DNA of 64,000 nt from REEB52 sp964626905 (GTDB taxonomy: Bacteria > Chlamydiota > Chlamydiia > Chlamydiales > SM23-39): assembly GCA_964626905.1 (NCBI GenBank), contig CAZVHA010000001.1:248001-312000 (forward strand), read 5' to 3'. Of this stretch, positions 57,112 through 64,000 are shown piece by piece. A program made the position numbers and the translations under genes. The notes under the pieces were generated by a model, which did no database searches, was not told the origin of the DNA, and saw only the letters and a list, made by a program, of their open reading frames with translations. Position 1 is the stretch's first letter. The number at the start of each line of letters is the position of its first letter.

Positions 57112-58338
57112 ATGATTCCGCTTTCAGAAAAGATGCGTCCACAAAGTTTTGCTGAGGTGTTTGGGCAGGTGGAAGTGGTGGACATGCTTGAAAAGATTGT
57201 TAGGGGGAAGAGGGCGCTTTCGCTTTTGCTTTTTGGGCCCCCCGGATGTGGGAAGACGACGCTTGCTCGGCTTTATGCGAAGAGTTTTGATCTTCCTCTC
57301 ATCGTATCGAGCGCGGTGTTGAACAGCACATCGGAGCTGAAGAAGGTGTTGAAGGAGGGGCAAGAATCGCCTCTTTTTGCGCGGCAAACGGTAATCTTCG
57401 TCGATGAGATCCACCGGTTCAACCGATCGCAGCAGGACATTTTTCTCCCCTTTTTAGAGGATGGGTCGATCGTTCTGATTGGTTCTACGACGGAAAACCC
57501 CTCATTTGTTTTGAACAACGCCCTATTATCCCGATTGAGGGTGATTAAGCTGGGTCTTTTAAGCGAAGAGGCTCTTTTGGAGATTCTTCTTCGTTACGAA
57601 CAGAAGGGGAGCCAACTCAAATTGGGCGAAAAGGAGAGAAAAGAGCTGATTCATCTATCGCAAGGCGATGGGCGCCATCTTTTGAATATGGTGGAGAATT
57701 TGGAGCGGGGGATCACGCTACAAAAGAAAACGGCTCTTTACGACAGACACCAAGAGGGGCACTACAATCTGATTTCGGCTCTGCACAAGTCTGTGCGCGG
57801 CTCAGACCCCGATGCGGCCCTTTACTGGTTTGCCCGGATGCTTGAAGGGGGCGAAGATCCCCTTTATATCGCAAGGAGGCTCATTCGGATGGCAACAGAA
57901 GACGTTGGGCTCGCCGACCCCGAGAGTTTGAGCGTTGCCCTCAATGGGTGGAATGTCTACACCATGCTCGGATCTCCTGAAGGAGAATTGGCGTTAGCGC
58001 AAGTGGTGATCTATTTATCGCTGAGTCCGAAGAGCAATGCAGTCTACAAGGCGTATGGCGAGGCGAAAAAGCTGGCCTCAGATACGGGGCATTTGGACCC
58101 TCCAAAGCAGATCCTCAATGCACCGACCCGGTTGATGAAAGAATTTGGTTATGGCAAAGACTATCAATACGATCACGATTTTGAAGCGGGATTTTCTGGA
58201 GATAACTATTTTCCAGACTCCGTAGAGCGGCCCCACTTTTACAAGCCAGTGGAGAGAGGGTTTGAAAGGGAGATGAAAAAACGGCTCGAGTATTTTGCAG
58301 CCCTACGCGGCGCGAAAAAAGAAAAATCGCCGCATTAG
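57112..58338 (+). CDS. rarA: Replication-associated recombination protein A (MgsA)
   Basis: 408 residues, AAA+ ATPase acting at stalled forks, related to clamp loaders. Start IPLSEKMRPQSFAEVFGQ, Walker A LLFGPPGCGKTTLARL (about 40-55), Walker B VIFVDEIHRFNRSQQD, sensor 1 LIGSTTENPSF, and the RarA-specific LHKSVRGSDPDAALYWFARM. The C-terminal tetramerisation part ends ERPHFYKPVERGFEREMKKR. ATG start. It ends just before a perfect 36-bp inverted repeat. Confidence 0.95.
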   Translation: MIPLSEKMRPQSFAEVFGQVEVVDMLEKIVRGKRALSLLLFGPPGCGKTTLARLYAKSFDLPLIVSSAVLNSTSELKKVLKEGQESPLFARQTVIFVDEIHRFNRSQQDIFLPFLEDGSIVLIGSTTENPSFVLNNALLSRLRVIKLGLLSEEALLEILLRYEQKGSQLKLGEKERKELIHLSQGDGRHLLNMVENLERGITLQKKTALYDRHQEGHYNLISALHKSVRGSDPDAALYWFARMLEGGEDPLYIARRLIRMATEDVGLADPESLSVALNGWNVYTMLGSPEGELALAQVVIYLSLSPKSNAVYKAYGEAKKLASDTGHLDPPKQILNAPTRLMKEFGYGKDYQYDHDFEAGFSGDNYFPDSVERPHFYKPVERGFEREMKKRLEYFAALRGAKKEKSPH

Positions 58339-58346
58339 GGACTGTT

Positions 58347-58480
58347 AAATAACCACCGAGGACACCGAAAACACCGAGGGGAGGCCTAAATAATTATTTC
58401 TCGGAGTGGCCAAGGAAAATACGCGGGGCGTTAGGGCAAAAAGTTCCCCTCGGTGTTTTCGGTGTCCTCGGTGGTTATTT
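58347..58480. repeat. Perfect 36-bp inverted repeat around a 62-bp centre (family D)
   Basis: Arms 58347-58382 and 58445-58480 are exact reverse complements; each holds periodic ACCACCGAGGACACCGAAAA type sequence. The centre (58383-58444) has no clear structure. It lies between convergent rarA and the IMPDH-family gene, where it may end both transcripts; there is no transposase. Confidence 0.95.
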
Positions 58481-58508
58481 TGCCACTTTGATGCAATAAG
58501 GCCATCCC

Positions 58509-59528
58509 TTAGTCTGGTCGCGGTTTGCTTTCACAGATATATGAGCTACTCACCTGAACAAATTCGGCTTTTCTTTGCAACTCTTTGAGGTTGCGAGCGC
58601 CGCCATAGGTCATGCCGCTGCGGATGCCGCCGAGGAGGTTGTTCAAGAGCTCTTTTGCGCTGCCGGAAACAGGCCCCCAAAAATCGATCCCTTCTGCCAC
58701 GGTTTTTTCTTTCAGACCGCCATAGAACTCATTTTGAAAGTCGGCAGAAGCCTGCCCTCTAAATTTCGCCTCATACCCAGAAGGGGTCCGATCGGACTTT
58801 CGCTTTGGGGCTCCCGATTCGAGGGTGAGGCTAAAGAGTTTGCCAACCATGACCGTGCTTGCACCCGCTGCGAGCGCGAGCACTACATCGCGACTTGTCC
58901 GGATGCCGCCGTCGGCAATGAGAGGGACGCGCAACTTTTCCGCAATTCTTGCGCAATCTTGCACTGCGGTGAATTGGGGGACGCCGAATCCGGTAACCAT
59001 GCGAGTGGTGCAGGCAGCGCCAGGCCCAACGCCCACTTTGACCGCATCGGCTCCCGCGTTGACGAGATCGTGATAGGCCATTGCAGTACAGACGTTTCCT
59101 GCGATAATTGCCTTGTCGGGGTGATTTTTCTTGAGCTCTTGGATATGTCTAAACATCCGGTCAGAATGTCCATGAGCCACGTCGACACAGACGCCGATAG
59201 CTCCTAAATCGAGCAGTTTTCTCGTCTCGTCGAGTTTTTGGATGCCGCAAGAGATGAAGGTTTTCCCCTGAAATTTTTTGACCCATTTTTCTTGCTCTTG
59301 AAAGCTTGTAAATCTGTGGAAAATGGGGGTAGATCCTATAGAGATCAAAATCTCTGCGAGCTCCTCCGAGATAACGGAGTCCATATTTGCAGCGAGGATG
59401 GGGATATCGATTTTCATCGTTTTGGTAAGCCAGGTCTCCAAGGAGGGTTCAGTTCTAGAGGGGATGTTGTTGAACTGGGGCACGAGGGCCACATCGTCGT
59501 ATGTCAAAGCGTGTCGCATCAATTCCAT
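58509..59528 (-). CDS. IMP dehydrogenase/GMP reductase family enzyme without CBS domains
   Basis: 339 residues, TIM barrel. LTYDDVALVPQ at the start, ILAANMDSV, the catalytic loop GVGPGAACTTRMVTGFGVPQ with the active Cys, LIADGGIRTSRDV, and the C-terminal IRSGMTYGGARNLKEL, FVQVSSS. The CBS pair normally inserted in IMPDH is absent, as in GMP reductase, yet GVPQ and the ESKPRPD ending look more like IMPDH. So substrate direction (IMP to XMP, or GMP to IMP) is undecided. The usual GPGS is GPGA here. Confidence 0.8.
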   Translation of the reverse strand: MELMRHALTYDDVALVPQFNNIPSRTEPSLETWLTKTMKIDIPILAANMDSVISEELAEILISIGSTPIFHRFTSFQEQEKWVKKFQGKTFISCGIQKLDETRKLLDLGAIGVCVDVAHGHSDRMFRHIQELKKNHPDKAIIAGNVCTAMAYHDLVNAGADAVKVGVGPGAACTTRMVTGFGVPQFTAVQDCARIAEKLRVPLIADGGIRTSRDVVLALAAGASTVMVGKLFSLTLESGAPKRKSDRTPSGYEAKFRGQASADFQNEFYGGLKEKTVAEGIDFWGPVSGSAKELLNNLLGGIRSGMTYGGARNLKELQRKAEFVQVSSSYICESKPRPD

Positions 59529-59566
59529 GCTATTCTAAAATCGCTGTTTTTGGCTATTCTTTTGAC

Positions 59567-60301
59567 ATGACGACCGTTTGTATCTTAACCAAAAATGTTG
59601 CAGCGACGTTGGAAAAGACGCTCAATTCTACCCGGCCATTTTCTGAAGTGCTTCTTTTGGACAACGGATCGACAGATGAGACGCTAGCAATCGCAAAGAA
59701 TTTTTCCAATGTGCGCATTTTCAACTCCCCTTTTATAGGATTTGGCCCCCTAAGAAACAGAGCCGCAGAGTTGGCGAGCTCCGACTGGATTTTGGCCCTC
59801 GACAGCGATGAAGTCCTCTCCCCTCCCCTCTTTGAGGAGCTTCAATCGCTCAAAAGGGATCCAAAAATGGTTTATCGATTCCCCCGCCATAATTTTTACA
59901 ATGAGAAAAGGATTTTGGGATGTGGGTGGGGCAAAGAACAAGTGGCCCGCTTCTACAACCGCAAATTTACCCAGTTTTCCTCATCACAAGTCCATGAAAA
60001 ATTAGAATCAGCCCTTTCTATCGCACTGAAATCACCCATCCTGCACACCCCCTATCGGTCTACGAGCGATTTTTTGATAAAAATGGAGCACTATTCAACC
60101 CTTTTTGCAAAAGAACATCGGGGAAAAAAACGCGCCTCCTTTCCGATCGCCATCGCCCACGCGAGCTTTGCCTTTATTCGCAGTTACTTGATTAAGGGAG
60201 GAATTTTCGGGGGTAAAGAGGGGTTTTTGATCTCCCTTTATAACGCCAATACAGCGCTTTATAAATACTTAAAACTTGCAGAACTAAACAAGCTGAGATA
60301 A
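59567..60301 (+). CDS. Glycosyltransferase family 2, WaaE/KdtX-like
   Basis: 244 residues. GT-A fold: TTVCILTKNVAATLEKTLNS, EVLLLDNGSTDETLAIA, GFGPLRNRAAELASSDWILA, LDSDEVLSPPL (DxD), then GWGKEQVARFYNRK and VHEKLE. Resembles lipopolysaccharide core beta-1,4-glucosyltransferases. ATG at 59567 gives the standard N-terminus; the longer frame runs over the divergent IMPDH-family gene. With WaaA at 62077 it suggests an LPS core region in this part of the genome. Confidence 0.85.
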   Translation: MTTVCILTKNVAATLEKTLNSTRPFSEVLLLDNGSTDETLAIAKNFSNVRIFNSPFIGFGPLRNRAAELASSDWILALDSDEVLSPPLFEELQSLKRDPKMVYRFPRHNFYNEKRILGCGWGKEQVARFYNRKFTQFSSSQVHEKLESALSIALKSPILHTPYRSTSDFLIKMEHYSTLFAKEHRGKKRASFPIAIAHASFAFIRSYLIKGGIFGGKEGFLISLYNANTALYKYLKLAELNKLR

Positions 60302-60399
60302 AAAAGTGCGAGCTGGGACTAGGATAGGTTCTTTTTCTTCGTCACCTCGGGGTCCGATTCGGCCGCAGCCGAGACGACAACGTCCTCATTTCTCACCCT

Positions 60400-60427
60400 A
60401 AAAAAGCCAAATTCAATTGGCTTTTTT
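60400..60427. terminator. Bidirectional intrinsic terminator
   Basis: Stem AAAAAAGCCAA with TTGGCTTTTTT, loop ATTCAA, T-run on both strands. It separates the plus-strand glycosyltransferase gene from the minus-strand tRNA pair, and serves both. Confidence 0.8.
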
Positions 60428-60444
60428 GCTACCTTCAATGGGAT

Positions 60445-60518
60445 TGACGGTAGCCGGATTCGAACCAGCGACATGTGGATTATGATTCCACTGCTCTAAC
60501 CAACTGAGCTATACCGCC
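60445..60518 (-). tRNA. tRNA-Met (anticodon CAT)
   Basis: Acceptor GGCGGTA/TACCGTC with one G-T pair, discriminator A; D-arm AGCTCAGTTGGTTAGAGC; anticodon stem GTGGA/TCCAC with loop ATCATAA; T-arm CTGGTTCGAATCCAG. Looks like elongator Met; a tRNA-Ile2 with lysidine at C34 shares CAT and cannot be wholly excluded by eye. CCA not encoded. Confidence 0.9.
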
Positions 60519-60539
60519 TCAATCAAAGATCTCGGGAAT

Positions 60540-60612
60540 TAGCGGGGGTAGGACTCGAACCTACGACCTTTGGGTTATGAGCCCAACGAGCTAACCACTG
60601 CTCCACCCCGCG
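60540..60612 (-). tRNA. Initiator tRNA-fMet (anticodon CAT)
   Basis: Starts CGCGGGG with a C1-T72 mismatch at the acceptor end, the mark of bacterial initiators; three G-C pairs GGG/CCC close the anticodon stem around CTCATAA; T-arm GTAGGTTCGAGTCCTAC. Lies 21 bases upstream of the other CAT tRNA and is probably co-transcribed with it. Confidence 0.95.
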
Positions 60613-60673
60613 GCACTTAAGAAAGTTAAAGACTATCACGAATCCCCTATTTTCTCAAAATTGTTTTTTTTCC

Positions 60674-60703
60674 TTGCCCATTTCTAAAAGATTTTGTTAG
60701 AAT
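60674..60703 (+). promoter_or_regulatory. Probable promoter
   Basis: TTGCCC, 18 bases, TAGAAT; followed by a leader with AAGAGGAGGAA before the ATG at 60732. Confidence 0.5.
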
Positions 60704-60731
60704 CGCCAGCTCAATTAAGAGGAGGAATCTC

Positions 60732-61070
60732 ATGAGTGTAGCTTTAGGAGCTGGTGTCGCTGGAGTTGGAGTATTGGCCTATTGTAATGCAATCGTCGGA
60801 GTGGGGAAGGACAATGTCTTCACCGCCTGGTCAAGCACGAAGGGCTTACCCCTTCTCAACCGAATCGGACTCATAGCAGCTCATTTGTTACGTACGATTG
60901 GCACCTTTCTCCAGGCTTATTTCGTTATGCAGTTTGGCGCGGGGTTATGGATGGGACTCAGCCTCTATGCAGCAGCTGACTTTGCCCTTGCTCCATTTTT
61001 AATGGCCCAAGTCTGCTTTATTGGGGCTCAATCCATCGCCATTCTTGCAACTAGGCATTGTCTGTGCTAA
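60732..61070 (+). CDS. Small hydrophobic membrane protein
   Basis: 112 residues, three or four hydrophobic helices rich in Gly, Ala and Leu (LGAGVAGVGVLAYCNAIVGV; LLRTIGTFLQAYFVMQF; AAADFALAPFLMAQVCF). Strong GAGGAGG ribosome site. Family unknown. It overlaps the following GT32 gene, so it may be a membrane partner for that enzyme. Confidence 0.7.
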   Translation: MSVALGAGVAGVGVLAYCNAIVGVGKDNVFTAWSSTKGLPLLNRIGLIAAHLLRTIGTFLQAYFVMQFGAGLWMGLSLYAAADFALAPFLMAQVCFIGAQSIAILATRHCLC

Positions 61071-61945
61071 AGAAAAGCACCCTTTTCCTTATCATTCCGA
61101 TTTTACTGGGCCTATTTTTTCTTTCTCAGAAAAAAAATGCCCCATTCCCCTCTTTTGACAAGTGCATGGCAAAATCCAATAGTGCATTTTTTGAATTCTA
61201 CCGGTCCCCCTTTGCAAAACAGTGGAAACTCGTCAAAAAACTCTACCAAAACCACTTGGGCGCTCCCCCTTCAAAATCCCCACGCATCCCAAAAACCATT
61301 CACCAAATCTGGATCGGAGGCTCCCTACCCGAAAAATACCTCCCCCTGCAAAAGACATGGATCGAAAAACATCCCGATTGGGAATACCGCCTTTGGACCG
61401 ATGCCGATATCCCCACCTTCCCCTTCACCGATCGGGCCCGCTTTGAAAAAGCCATTAGCATAGGGGAAAAAGCCGATATCTTCCGCTACGAGATTCTCAA
61501 CGCCTACGGCGGGCTTTACGTCGACACCGATTTTGAATGTGTAGCCCCTTTTGACCTCTTTCATCCGCTCTGCGACTTTTACGTCGGACTCCTCGGCGCC
61601 TATGAAAATGGGCAAGAAGTCGATATCGGCAACGCCCTCATCGGATCTATCCCCCATCACCCCATCCTCGAATATTGCCTCAAACAAATTCAGGCAAAGG
61701 GCCCCGCAACGTCCGCTGACGAAGTCCAGGCCACATCAGGCCCGGGATGTCTCAGAAGAGCCTTCTTCAAACGGTGCGAAAAAAATAGTTTGCGTAACGT
61801 CGCTTTCCCCTTTTCCTTCTTCTACCCGCTTGCTCCCCGCGATCGATGCGGCCACCTCGATGAAATGCTCAAAAAAGAATGGATCGAACCCGAAACTTAT
61901 GGCATTCACTATTGGGATGTCAGTTGGGCGAAAGAAGCCGAGTAG
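61064..61945 (+). CDS. GT32-type glycosyltransferase with N-terminal anchor
   Basis: 293 residues. A hydrophobic signal or anchor (6-20, LFLIIPILLGLFFL) precedes the catalytic part. GT32 signature: KTIHQIWIGGSLPEK, HPDWEYRLWTDAD, ISIGEKADIFRYEILNAYGG, DxD in YVDTDFECVAPF. Related to Och1-like mannosyltransferases and the catalytic parts of large clostridial toxins. GTG at 61064 or TTG at 61058 inside the preceding gene serves as start. The anchor puts the enzyme on the outer side of the membrane, where sugar donors would be of host origin or lipid-linked. Confidence 0.8.
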   Translation: MLKKSTLFLIIPILLGLFFLSQKKNAPFPSFDKCMAKSNSAFFEFYRSPFAKQWKLVKKLYQNHLGAPPSKSPRIPKTIHQIWIGGSLPEKYLPLQKTWIEKHPDWEYRLWTDADIPTFPFTDRARFEKAISIGEKADIFRYEILNAYGGLYVDTDFECVAPFDLFHPLCDFYVGLLGAYENGQEVDIGNALIGSIPHHPILEYCLKQIQAKGPATSADEVQATSGPGCLRRAFFKRCEKNSLRNVAFPFSFFYPLAPRDRCGHLDEMLKKEWIEPETYGIHYWDVSWAKEAE

Positions 61946-62076
61946 TCGACTCCTCTCCCGCTACATCCTTTACTCACAATACCCGTTACAGTTTATGTTC
62001 GAAAAAAAGGCGGCTAACCGATTCTTTTTTAGAGTGTTGCAAAAAGTGTAAACTGGACTAGACACTTTTGAGACAG

Positions 62077-63285
62077 TTATGCTTGAAGATTTAGCCCACC
62101 ACCAATCGCCTCTAATGTGAGGCGGCTCACTCCCCTCCCGAGTTCAATGGCTTTTTCCGCCCCTTGCCTTAACTGTTTTTCCCACTCAGAATCGGCAAAA
62201 AATCGATCCACCGTTTTGCGCAAGGCCGCCAATGGGACTTGTACTCCCCCGTTTGCATCGAGCACCCGTTTTGCAAATTCTTGTTGCTTGAACATGTGCG
62301 GGCCAAAGATCACCGGAGTGCCATAGAGACAAGGCTCTAAAACATTATGCCCTCCCACCGTCTCGATAAAACTCCCGCCGAGAATCGCAAGCTGGCTTGC
62401 GGTGTAGCAGGCAGGCAGCTGCCCCATCGCATCGATGAGGATGAGACGAGAGTGAAATGCATTTTCACTCAAACGGCAAAACTCTATTTTCTTTTTCCGA
62501 AGCCACTGCGCCACTCCTTCAAACCGCTCAGGATGGCGCGGCGCTAAAAGAATCGTCCAACCACCACCCATCAGTTCATTTAAGAGGAGTTCTTCTTCCG
62601 GCGCATGAGTGCAACTGATTGTGATTGCAGGACCGGAAATGGGGAGTTTTCTCGGCGGCGTGTTCGCTTTTAAATCGAGTTTTAAATTCCCAGTCACCCG
62701 CAGTTTTTGCGCTCGCCTCATGAAGGGAGAAAATCGATCGAAATACTCCTCATTTTGCACACATACATGATCAAAATAGTCAAAAATTCCCTTCGAAAAT
62801 CGCCTAAAAAACAAAAACCTTCGAAATGAATTTTCCGACATCTTGCCGCTCACAAGCGAGATTTTTGTCCCATTTTTTTTCAGTGCACAAAGAAGATTGG
62901 GCCAAAAATCGCTCTCCACCAAAATAAATGCGCGCGGATTCAACTTTTTTACAAAACGGCGCACCACCCAAGTAAAATCGATTGGCAAATAGGCAAATGC
63001 ATCCGCTTCAGGAAGTGACCGTTTCGCCTCCGCCATACCGGTGGCCGTCGTCGTCGTCACAAAAAAGAATAGCTCTTTCGACTGAATCTGCCGAAATAGG
63101 GGCTCTGCCGCCCGGATCTCCCCCACCGACACCCCGTGAATCCAAATCAGCGGACGGGCGGTCGCGTGAGAAAAAAATCCGAGCCGCTGCAAAAAATCGG
63201 GATGTCTCTTCCCTCGAAGCCGCTCGATTGCGATTTTAGGCAATGAAAAAAGTAAATAAAAAAAGAGAAAAAAATTCTCAATCAC
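62077..63285 (-). CDS. waaA: 3-deoxy-D-manno-octulosonic acid (Kdo) transferase
   Basis: 402 residues. Joins Kdo to lipid A precursor at the inner membrane; chlamydial enzymes add several Kdo units. N-terminal membrane anchor (3-20), WIHGVSVGEIRAAEPLF, TTTTATGMAEA, LVESDFWPNLL, ISLVSGKMSE, TISCTHAPEEELLL, and donor site GGSFIETVGGHNVLEPCLYG with HMF. GTG start overlaps the leuS stop by 8 bases (GTGATTGA). Confidence 0.95.
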   Translation of the reverse strand: MIENFFLFFYLLFSLPKIAIERLRGKRHPDFLQRLGFFSHATARPLIWIHGVSVGEIRAAEPLFRQIQSKELFFFVTTTTATGMAEAKRSLPEADAFAYLPIDFTWVVRRFVKKLNPRAFILVESDFWPNLLCALKKNGTKISLVSGKMSENSFRRFLFFRRFSKGIFDYFDHVCVQNEEYFDRFSPFMRRAQKLRVTGNLKLDLKANTPPRKLPISGPAITISCTHAPEEELLLNELMGGGWTILLAPRHPERFEGVAQWLRKKKIEFCRLSENAFHSRLILIDAMGQLPACYTASQLAILGGSFIETVGGHNVLEPCLYGTPVIFGPHMFKQQEFAKRVLDANGGVQVPLAALRKTVDRFFADSEWEKQLRQGAEKAIELGRGVSRLTLEAIGGGLNLQA

Positions 63286-64000
63286 TTGAACCTAGGTTCT
63301 TCATCACGATATTGAGCAGCTTATTTGGAACAAAAATTGTCTTCACAATTTCCCCAGCCAAATACTTTTGTAGCTCTGGCTCCTTTTTCACAAACGCCAA
63401 AAGCTCTTTTTCTGTCTTGTCCTTCGGCAACTCAAATCGGCCCCTCAATTTCCCATTGATCTGAACCACATAGGTCGAATTCGCCTCAACCAAAAATTTT
63501 GCATCCACTTCAGGAATCGGAACGTAGGTGATCGACCCTTTTTCTCCCAATTCTTCCCAACACTCCTCAGCTAAATGCGGCGCAAACGGATAGAGCATTT
63601 GCACCGCCATCTTCAAAGAGCCCCTCGGATACTTTTCAAGCGGAATAAATGCGTTGATGAACTCCATCATCCGGGCAATGGCCGTGTTGAATTGCATCGC
63701 CTCAATATCTTTTGTCACAAAATCCACCAGCCGATGGGCCAGCTTTTGCGCATCGAGCGTCATCTCATCACACACTTTTTCCGAAAAAACCATCTCGTAA
63801 AACCGATTCAAAAACCGACGACACCCCGTCACCGCCTCGGTGCTCCACAATTTTTCCTTTTCAAATGGCCCCATGAACATCTCGTAGAGCCGGAGTGCAT
63901 CTGCCCCAAACTCCTCAATCATCTCATCCGGAGAGACGCCGTTGAGCTTCGACTTCGACATTTTTTCCACTTGAACAATCAGCTCTTCCCCCGTCTTCTT
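63278..64000 (-). CDS. leuS: Leucyl-tRNA synthetase, C-terminal part (5' end outside window)
   Basis: 241 codons up to the right edge. KMSKSKLNGVSPDEMIEEFG is the class I KMSKS active-site loop, followed by ADALRLYEMFMGPFEKEKLW, and the anticodon-binding helices, ending in the C-terminal domain typical of bacterial LeuRS (VVQINGKLRGRFELP). Charges tRNA-Leu. Its stop overlaps the waaA GTG, and both genes are neighbours in the same order in other chlamydiae as I recall. Confidence 0.95.
   Translation of the reverse strand, partial: KKTGEELIVQVEKMSKSKLNGVSPDEMIEEFGADALRLYEMFMGPFEKEKLWSTEAVTGCRRFLNRFYEMVFSEKVCDEMTLDAQKLAHRLVDFVTKDIEAMQFNTAIARMMEFINAFIPLEKYPRGSLKMAVQMLYPFAPHLAEECWEELGEKGSITYVPIPEVDAKFLVEANSTYVVQINGKLRGRFELPKDKTEKELLAFVKKEPELQKYLAGEIVKTIFVPNKLLNIVMKNLGSSD

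Noticed and set aside
58347..58480. Insertion sequence
   Set aside because: Perfect terminal repeats but only 62 bases between them and no transposase frame.
1..64000. CRISPR array
   Set aside because: No regularly spaced direct repeats seen; the only tandem repeat is inside a lipoprotein gene.
1..64000. Replication origin next to dnaN-recF
   Set aside because: No dnaA gene and no cluster of DnaA boxes seen near dnaN.

Overview
The window reads as a chromosome segment of an environmental (amoeba- or protist-associated) member of the Chlamydiota. Pointers seen in the sequence: a nucleotide transporter of the plastid/chlamydial ATP/ADP translocase type (22078-23592), a CHLPS-type alpha/beta hydrolase (16403-17449), a Lys/Arg-rich Hc2-like histone (56525-56737), SET-domain genes (47039-48579), F-box and RING-like proteins, a dnaN-recF pair near smpB, and waaA overlapping leuS, an order I recall from chlamydiae. 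The family within the phylum cannot be fixed by reading. Base composition is moderate, with one visibly AT-richer block (about 34.7-38.4 kb).

Layout. 0-6.5 kb: exbB (cut by the window edge), trmB, a conserved unknown whose 3' end runs antisense through tRNA-Pro, pgi, an F-box gene and an MFS exporter; a 74-bp broken copy of the MFS gene sits at the end of the F-box gene. 6.7-9 kb: three tightly linked unknown genes. 9-15.4 kb: dnaN-recF, a 172-bp palindromic element, a RING-like membrane protein, dsbB with a small coupled ORF, smpB, terC. 15.6-23.6 kb: a HigBA-type toxin-antitoxin pair, CHLPS hydrolase, two unknowns, an HD phosphohydrolase and two convergent nucleotide-transporter-like genes. 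23.6-29.2 kb: malic enzyme and a type III polyketide synthase operon that includes a membrane protein, a UbiG-like methyltransferase and thiol peroxidase. 29.2-34 kb: an envelope/redox operon (lipoprotein with three BamE-like repeats, Cys-rich protein, VKOR-thioredoxin fusion, adenylate cyclase). 34.7-43.8 kb: glycan-type genes, the first four with signal peptides (two FkbM methyltransferases, a GT10 fucosyltransferase-like enzyme, another methyltransferase), then a membrane/methyltransferase fusion, a WecE-like aminotransferase and a polyprenyl-phosphate glycosyltransferase. 43.8-54.5 kb: GNAT, a hydrolase lacking its nucleophile, an rRNA methyltransferase, a beta-barrel protein, two SET genes, adk, SulP, a Tyr-rich secreted peptide, a mini F-box protein, a DASS transporter and an RDD protein. 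54.5-64 kb: tsaC, TspO-like plus TMEM14-like proteins, Hc2-like histone, rarA, an IMPDH/GMPR family enzyme, a WaaE-like glycosyltransferase, tRNA-Met, tRNA-fMet, a GT32 enzyme, waaA, leuS (cut by the window edge).

The least ordinary content is (i) the cluster of predicted-exported glycan and methyl-transfer enzymes, (ii) the Cys-rich protein encoded next to its own VKOR-thioredoxin oxidase, (iii) the type III PKS operon, and (iv) several families of large imperfect palindromes between genes, one of which has two diverged copies whose hairpins carry compensatory changes.
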